Below, in pieces: positions 57,541 through 64,000 of a stretch of DNA of 64,000 nt. The translations under genes were made by a program, and so were the position numbers. The stretch comes from Stictocephala bisonia (taxonomy: Eukaryota; Arthropoda; Insecta; Hemiptera; Membracidae): NCBI GenBank assembly GCA_035578905.1, contig JAQJVL010000147.1, forward strand, positions 1,530,906-1,594,905, in the 5' to 3' direction. The notes beneath the pieces are model-generated. The model was not told the DNA's origin. It saw only the letters and a list, made by a program, of their open reading frames with translations, and did no database searches. Position 1 is the stretch's first letter, and each line of letters begins with the position of its first letter.

Positions 57541-60500
57541 CCTCCCTGGGCACACACGAGCCGACAGAATTCCACAAATCAACACTTATTCTAGGAATTA
57601 ATAAAATTATTTAACTTAAATTCAACATGTGGATATACCCTCCACTTTCCCTAATGGTATTCCACCTCCACGGCAAGACTAGAAGGGTTCCTATCTCCCA
57701 GAAATGTCACACCGGTTCCATCTTGCTCTTATTATTCTATCAAAATACCTAATCTGATTGTCACTGGACCACAGCAAGTTCCCATAGCCAGCTCATCAGG
57801 AACTGTATTGTCTGAGTGCCGCAGCAATGTGCTGGTGCTGTGTCGTTGTCTGAAACCTGAATGGACGGACGGATGTGTTCCGCAGGAGTAGAGGGGAGGG
57901 GCTAATGAGGAAGTCTGAAATTAACATCCCTACCACACACCCACTCATTCTCATAAGGCCAGGCCAGTAACAGCCGCAGACTCCTTGCCATATCAATCCT
58001 CTACGGAATGTCCAGATAAATACGAAATATAACTTGGCAGAGAAGCGTGGGAATGTATCACTTCCACTAACCCAAAAATTCAATCATGTGACAATTTTTA
58101 AAATAATTATATTTAAAATAACTTTATACAATATTTATAGTTTTTTTAAGTTTATGCCTCATAAATGTTTACTGTACGGAAATGAAGTTAATTTACCAGG
58201 AATGTCCTATTAAATGTGCATTCATAGGACAGTCATATCATAATATAAAAACAACACTTGATGTAAACTTGTCCTATTATTTAAACTTATTCCTTAGTTA
58301 ACAGCGTTCAAGTTGCTTAGTAGCCTTTCTGGTCGGTTCTCTTCTTTCCTGTTTAGTTCATGGCAATGCATTCCCAAACTGACCAGTGATCAGTTAGAGT
58401 AATATTTTTAAATTGCTTAACTGTTTAACAATTGTTGAGAGTTGTTCTTCTAATACCAATGGTCCAGTTATTTTAGAAGATATACTTTGAACTAATATAA
58501 CAGCAAATAAAAACACAAGCTATATTGTAAAAATATGATTTCAAATTTAAAGATCACTATTTTGGAATTTAATTTTTTTTTATTTTCCGGGGATCTCCGG
58601 AGCCCCTTACCACTGCTGTTACCAGGAAACCACCTTATCATGGCACAAGTCTAATGAGACAACGTTCTTCATCTACTTTCTAAAGACCTGTCCATTCGTG
58701 ACATATTCCATCCAACTGACAATAAATATCCCTATTCCTGTTCTATTCAAGAGAATGTACTCGTACCATGGACATTCGTCATGGTATGCATGTCATGGAC
58801 GAGTTCGTTGATGTCAGACTTGAACTATCAACACGTCTCAGTAGACAATATTAAAAGTTTCCACTTTAAAATATTATAAAATATTAAATATTAAAAGTTA
58901 TCCCCAGTGGACTTTGAATATTTTTTAACCCCAATTGGGAAAAGGATATTAAAAAAATAGACGCGCTTACTTAAACAAAGCTACATCCCCTTAAGGCAGA
59001 TTGACGGTAACTGCATTTTTTTGTGACATCTCCAAGGCCTGCAGTATCTATTTAGTTAATATCTACCTTTTTAATGGTTTTTTCAGCTTAGCACTCTACC
59101 TCCCAAACGAGGCCAAGAAGTTGTCTCACTTCTTTAACTATTTTTTAGGCCTCCCCGTTCCACGCGTCATTTCTGTTCGCTTAATGGCAGTTCAAGGAAT
59201 GGTATGAGTTCCGCACAATCAGCTGTTTTTTATATTCGGTAATAAACACCAATGTGTATTCCTCGGATTCCATTTTATAACCGAATTCACTAAATAAATA
59301 AGTAAACTCAATACAACCCCTTGCGCTCGCGGTGGTGCTCGGGGGAAAGGTAGAGTCTACCACTCACTATTTGACCCCGAACAAGACATCTGATCCATAT
59401 TTTCTATGATTTTTCACCAGAAACCGTCTCCATGGCGCTCGGTACTATGCTTATTTTCAAGCCCGATCCAATGTCTTGTTCGGTGTTCGGAAGCCCCACT
59501 AACCACGGACCATGGTATATAGAATACATTACGGACTTGCTCTCTTCGACATCTCTGCTCTCTGCTCGGTCCGATGTCTTGGCCAGGAAAAAGTCCGATA
59601 GTTTGTGCCCGTCATATCTCGAAACATAAACGAGTAAGGCTTCAAATTTTAGGTTCACTTTTGCTGAAATCAAACATGCCTAGTCAAACATATTACGTCA
59701 CAGGTAAAAATAAAGGGTGATGGAGTGTGTGAGCAAACACACACCAGAAGGGGTTTTGAGGGCGAAGGTCCAAATTGGTTAATTTATAATTTACACAGCT
59801 GTCTTTTATATTTAGAGCATTGTTAAGGAATGACATATTTACTTTAAGAGTTCAAATGTGTATTCAAAATATGAAAAAAATTAACAAACACATGATTCGG
59901 GTTCTTGTACATAATTGATCTTTTTTATTTTAAAATACATTTAAAAAAAACTGTTGTAGGAACTTAGGTTTATTGAGGTCCTACCTTGAAAATTATAGGT
60001 CAGGATGTTCTTCAGGCTAAATGTTCTTTAACCATTAGAGAATCCTTACTCCCCTTTTTATCCCATGATCAGGAGAGAGACTCTCTGAACCCTGCCTACA
60101 AAATTACAGTGTTTCACAGTTTAAATCTTGCTAAAACGTCGTTTCAAACTACGAGGTTTAGGGAACGTATAGACGCCAGCCTTGAATATCCATAAAAAAT
60201 AATTAACGTCAGCTCGATTTATCCGTTTGTTTATCCAGGATATGGTGACAGTACTACAGCACTGTCCTGCACGACGCCCGCGTTGGATATGTGATAGCAT
60301 GGTTTCTCTTGATTGACGTCTTCCTTTTCAGCTACCAACCATTCTTTGGTAACAGCTGACAATTTCTGCCCATATAATGGCAGCCAACGACCTCGTCTCT
60401 GGATTCTCTTGAAACCCCCAAATGCACAATAAAAAACGAGACTTGCTGTAAATCCTAGAGCTTTCTGCCACCGGTACTCGCGCGCTCGCCCCTGACTTTG

Positions 60501-60980
60501 TTATGCCATTACCCCCTAGATATAAGTCATGTAAATGGTTTGTTGTCAACTACAATTTAGTTGACTAAAAATTTTCTCAACAGTGTATTTTATTCTATAT
60601 TGACATTTTTGGCATCAGAATGTGATCTATATTTTTTTTAAAGAAATGTATAAAGCTAATTAGATATTTAAAGAAAATGCTAATGAATTTTGCACTATAT
60701 TTAAATGAATATTTCTAATTTTAACAGAAAAAATGAATAGTATATTTTCTACTTTTATATTTTATTGTTATTATTTATTTTATTTTTTTGTTTATTCTAA
60801 CTTGAACTTATTAGTTCCACAACGATCTAATTTATTGATGTAATAATGTAAGATGCTTATAAATAAAAAAAATAAAATTATACGCTATATAGTATTAAAT
60901 ATGAAGACTATGTTGATATAGAGGTTTGTTTTACTAAATTTTTCTCAACCCCAGCTGCAACAAAAAGACCATGGGAAACG
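57541..60980. other. No gene recognised
   Basis: Contains an 89-codon minus-strand frame (59673-59404, with YDGHKLSDFFLAKTS and VMYSIYHGPWLVGLPN). It is higher in G+C than its surroundings but matches nothing known to me. A 20-bp inverted pair CCGAACAAGACAT(C/T)xGATC lies at 59375 and 59463. The 95-codon frame at 57796-58083 is likewise unrecognised. Confidence 0.4.
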
Positions 60981-61092
60981 CTTAAGACCAGTTTATCGCT
61001 TCTAGAAGTCAAGACCAGCTTATCACTTCTAGAATAGTCAAGACCAGCTTTTCGCTTCTAAAATAGTCAAAACTAGCTTATCGATTCTAGTA
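60981..61092. repeat. 34-bp minisatellite, left part
   Basis: About three and a half units of AGTCAAGACCAGCTTATCGC TTCTAGAAT. One further unit lies on the other side of the LINE (62323-62370), so the LINE inserted into the array. Confidence 0.85.
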
Positions 61093-62322
61093 TCTCAATA
61101 GTATTTCAATCGTATCTCAGTCATCGAACACAATTTGTAAGTATTTCTAATGCTAGATCGGGAGAAGAGAATCTTTACTATGGAGTCCCCCAGGGCTCCA
61201 TGCTTAGTCCTCTCCTTTTCCTGATATATGTTAACGATGTTGGTTCATCAGTAGAAAAAGGGCGACTCGTCCAGTACGCTGATGACACGACTCTCTGTTT
61301 CAGCGCAAACTCTACCAAAGAGCTCGAAAAGATAATTTCCATTGATCTCAACAGTGCCATTCAACATTTCCAAAAGCTCAACCTCAGAACAAACGTTGCA
61401 AAATCGTCATTTGTTCAATTTTGTTTGTGCCAAACCGATTCAGATCAAAGTCCCACAGTCATGTTGGATGAGACTGAGATTGAAGAAGTCTACTCTACAA
61501 AATTCCTTGGAATACACCTGGATCGAGGGTTGACATTGGGTTTTCACGTATACAGTGTGTGTTCAAAACTAACCTCAGGCATCTATGTCCTGAGACAACT
61601 ATCAGAATACTGCTCAAATCAGATACTGATGACGGCTTATTACGGAGTAATTTACCCATACCTCTCCTATGGATTGATCTTGTGGGGAGTTGCACAAACG
61701 CACACTTTTCTAGAATTTTCATTCTTCAAAAAAAGGCAGTCCGAACTATCGCAAAATTGCACATGAGAGAGTCGTGCAAACCAGCTTTCAAAAGCTTGAA
61801 ACTGTTGACATTACCCTGTCTCTAGATCTTGAATACGTGCATTTTTTTTCAAATCAAAGTGCAATCTCATAAGATGTAGTGACATACACTCCTATGCAAC
61901 TAGAGACAGAGACAACTACCGAACTGGTAAACACAGAACGGTAGTTTATGAGCGTTTGCCTTCACAGGCAGGAGCCCAATTTGTCAACAGTCTGCCAAAT
62001 TCGGTCAAAAGTGCCCCAATGCTCAAGGCATTCAAAACGCGTCTGAAGCAAGTTCTGATTGCAGAAGCATTTTATAGTATAGACGCGTTTATGGCACACA
62101 ACTGGGAGGCCCTATGAACACACAGACCAGAGCTGTAATTGGATAGAATTCGAATGGATGACCTCTGAATGCAAAATTGTATGTTTGAAAGTGACTTTGA
62201 TGGAATGAATGAATGGAAAATGTTAGACTATTTAATTTATTAAACATTTATTAACATTTATGACTATTGCAATACAATGTACTTTGTCTGACGCAATAAA
62301 AAAGGTTATTTTTATTATTATT
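61093..62322 (+). pseudogene. 5'-truncated LINE (CR1/Jockey-like), RT C-terminal half
   Basis: It opens YLSHRTQFVSISNARSG, then YYGVPQGSMLSPLLFLIYVN and VQYADDTTLCFSANS (motif C, catalytic Asp pair intact), then KFLGIHLDRGLTLGF and a thumb region. The main frame runs 61200-61766. After frameshifts, LPNSVKSAPMLKAFKTRL and EAFYSIDAFMAHNWE mark the C-terminus near 62100. The A-rich 3' end AATAAAAAAGGTTATTTTTA is followed by a repeat of the target TAGTAT (61088 and 62323). It is the youngest-looking LINE here but cannot be autonomous. Confidence 0.88.
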
Positions 62323-62370
62323 TAGTATAGTCAAGACTAGCTTTCGCTCCTAGAACAGTCAGTCCTTGAT
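62323..62370. repeat. 34-bp minisatellite, right part
   Basis: TAGTATAGTCAAGACTAGCT TTCGCTCCTAGAACAGTCA continues the array interrupted by the LINE. Confidence 0.75.
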
Positions 62371-63039
62371 AAATACATAAACAGGCACCATCCAACTAGT
62401 TAGGAAGAATAAATCATTTTTTTTTTTTTTAACATAAAAGAAGAGATAATTTCTCACTACGGGAGAAACGGAGGTAAGTGCCATATTGGATTTAGATCAT
62501 TGTTTCGTAAAAGTAATATAGCAATCAAAATGACGCAGTAACTAAACGTCAGTAGGAGACAGCAAGTCTGTTTTTAACCGAGAGTTCATAGTAAGATATT
62601 TGTTTTCACTGGTGTATTATTTTAAAATGTAAGCAGTTAGCACACCAGTGAATATTGAATTAAAATCTACGGAATAATGATAAATGAAGAGTAGCAAATA
62701 AACATAGCTACAAAATAGCTCAACATGTTATAAAAAATTAGCTAGAAAAATAAACAAATCGAGAAAAACGTAGACATTTTTTGAATAAATAAGGCCGTTG
62801 GATACTAAATCTGTCATGTCTATTGTATTTAAGTCTAAATCCAGACCAGTTTATAAAGTATATTGAATGAGAATAACTAATGCAAAACGACCAAGAACGA
62901 GAAGGAAATGCGTATATCATAGTTCAACAACAATTCAATTTAGAGGTCTTTGTTTGCCATTTCCTCCTCCCTCCCCCATACAAAGACTACTAATTTACAG
63001 ACACGACTAGATGAATATTAAATGAATTAGCGCCCTGTG
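62371..63039. other. Nothing recognised
   Basis: AT-rich sequence with a T run at 62418. No supported feature. Confidence 0.55.
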
Positions 63040-63165
63040 GCCGAGAGGGGGCACTCATTCGTTGCAAACTATTCAAGCATTCCGTTTACAAGCAGGAAGT
63101 CGGAAGTGAGCGAATTCATTACCAACGCATGCGCGTGGGAACTGTTTACGATTTAAAACTGTTGC
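63040..63165. promoter_or_regulatory. Possible promoter-like patch
   Basis: A local G+C and CpG rise in AT-rich surroundings holds GGAAGTCGGAAGTGAG (two ETS-type GGAAGT cores, 63095-63112) and ACGCATGCGCGTGG (NRF-1-like, 63125-63138). This is the kind of cluster seen in TATA-less promoters. No transcript or start codon is tied to it, and short motifs occur by chance. Confidence 0.25.
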
Positions 63166-64000
63166 GTCACTGGGCAAAGACTACTGAACTATGAATAACT
63201 GGTGTCAAAGACCTCTTTAATTGTCGAATGAATGCTGGTATGTCTTTGATTAAAGTTTTATTTTCAAATAATTATATTTAAAGCCCAATTTACGTAAAAT
63301 CGTCAATTAAGAGTAAATTATTTTCAAATATGTTTTTGAGAAAACTATTAAAAAAACTACTATGAAAAATAAGTAAGTATTAAGGTTTATGCTGATATTG
63401 TAGTACACTACTTGCTAGTAGCCCTTTCACTTTCGCATATGTTTGACATGACGACTACAATTACGATTACACGTAGTTACTGTTCGTTAATGAAGAAGCA
63501 AGGCTGTCCGTACTTATCGTACGACCCCATAACCCAAAAGATAAAGTCTACCCGAACAAAAACAAGAAATTATCCATGTGAACATGTTTAAACTAAAACC
63601 ACAATTCTAAAAAAATTGTGTAGCTGTGATGAGGGAAATGCTCTAAGTTGCGACTTATTGTCTTACGGACGTACTGATTTTGTTTTCTAGGTGAATTCGA
63701 AAGGCAATAAATAAAATTTTGAGGAAGTGGAGCCAAATTAAAAATGCACCATTCAATTCAACGTTCAGAAGGAAAAAAAACTGTTTGACCAAAACAAGGA
63801 TAGTTTTATAAAAATCTTAATTCAGGAACGTATATTTTAAAATTGTATTGCACGATTTTTTAGTTTCAGATTGCGACGTCTGTTAAATTAAAGAACACAA
63901 CTATCGGCAGAAGAACCAAATTCATTGGAAATATGACACTCAAACCAGACACTGCAAAAAGCAATGTTAAGTCCAAAATTGCCTCACGATCCTTGAGATT
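63166..64000. other. Nothing recognised
   Basis: AT-rich sequence to the window edge with no supported feature. Confidence 0.55.

Noticed and set aside
57940..57991. Signal-peptide exon for the receptor (ATG at 57991, MARSLRLLLAW...)
   Set aside because: The hydrophobic stretch is short, a charged segment follows, and the only phase-0 donor (TGG|GTGTGT) is weak.

Overview
The window is animal nuclear DNA: AT-rich, with small exons separated by large introns full of transposon debris. The main gene lies on the minus strand and is a sevenless/ROS1 receptor tyrosine kinase. An arthropod, probably an insect, is the best reading. Hemiptera is only a guess from the transposon mix. Eleven exons can be joined with matching intron phases at every junction (49132 down to 1). 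They give about 651 residues of ectodomain: a Cys-rich N-terminus, two fibronectin type III (FN3) domains, a YWTD-type beta-propeller and the start of a third FN3 domain. The signal-peptide exon was not found. The transmembrane and kinase parts lie beyond position 1.

Layout, 1-27 kb: ten exons (183-1, 5992-5670, 7161-6952, 10263-9972, 11710-11594, 14162-14015, 22261-22022, 25504-25284, 26699-26609, 27136-27077). The introns between them hold two foldback mariner-type elements, a decayed LINE, a PIF/Harbinger-like element carrying a MADF relic, three TTAA-flanked piggyBac-like elements, a tRNA-derived SINE and another TIR element with a nested palindrome.

Layout, 27-49 kb: one roughly 22-kb intron. 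It holds three related long foldback elements, a Penelope-like element with RT and GIY-YIG remnants, LINE fragments and several minisatellites. It ends at a proposed small Cys-containing exon (49132-49064). Layout, 49-64 kb: no exon could be placed. It contains minisatellites (two interrupted by 5'-truncated LINEs), a second MADF-bearing Harbinger-like element and a possible promoter-like patch near 63.1 kb.

The most unusual structure is a 12-copy, 99-bp tandem array at 24.2-25.35 kb. The unit spans an exon-intron boundary of the receptor gene: 66 bp of FN3 coding sequence plus the first 33 bp of the intron. Each copy therefore carries its own 5' splice site, and the first six stay in frame with the gene. 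Many other ORFs in the window are chance products of repeats and are not annotated as genes.
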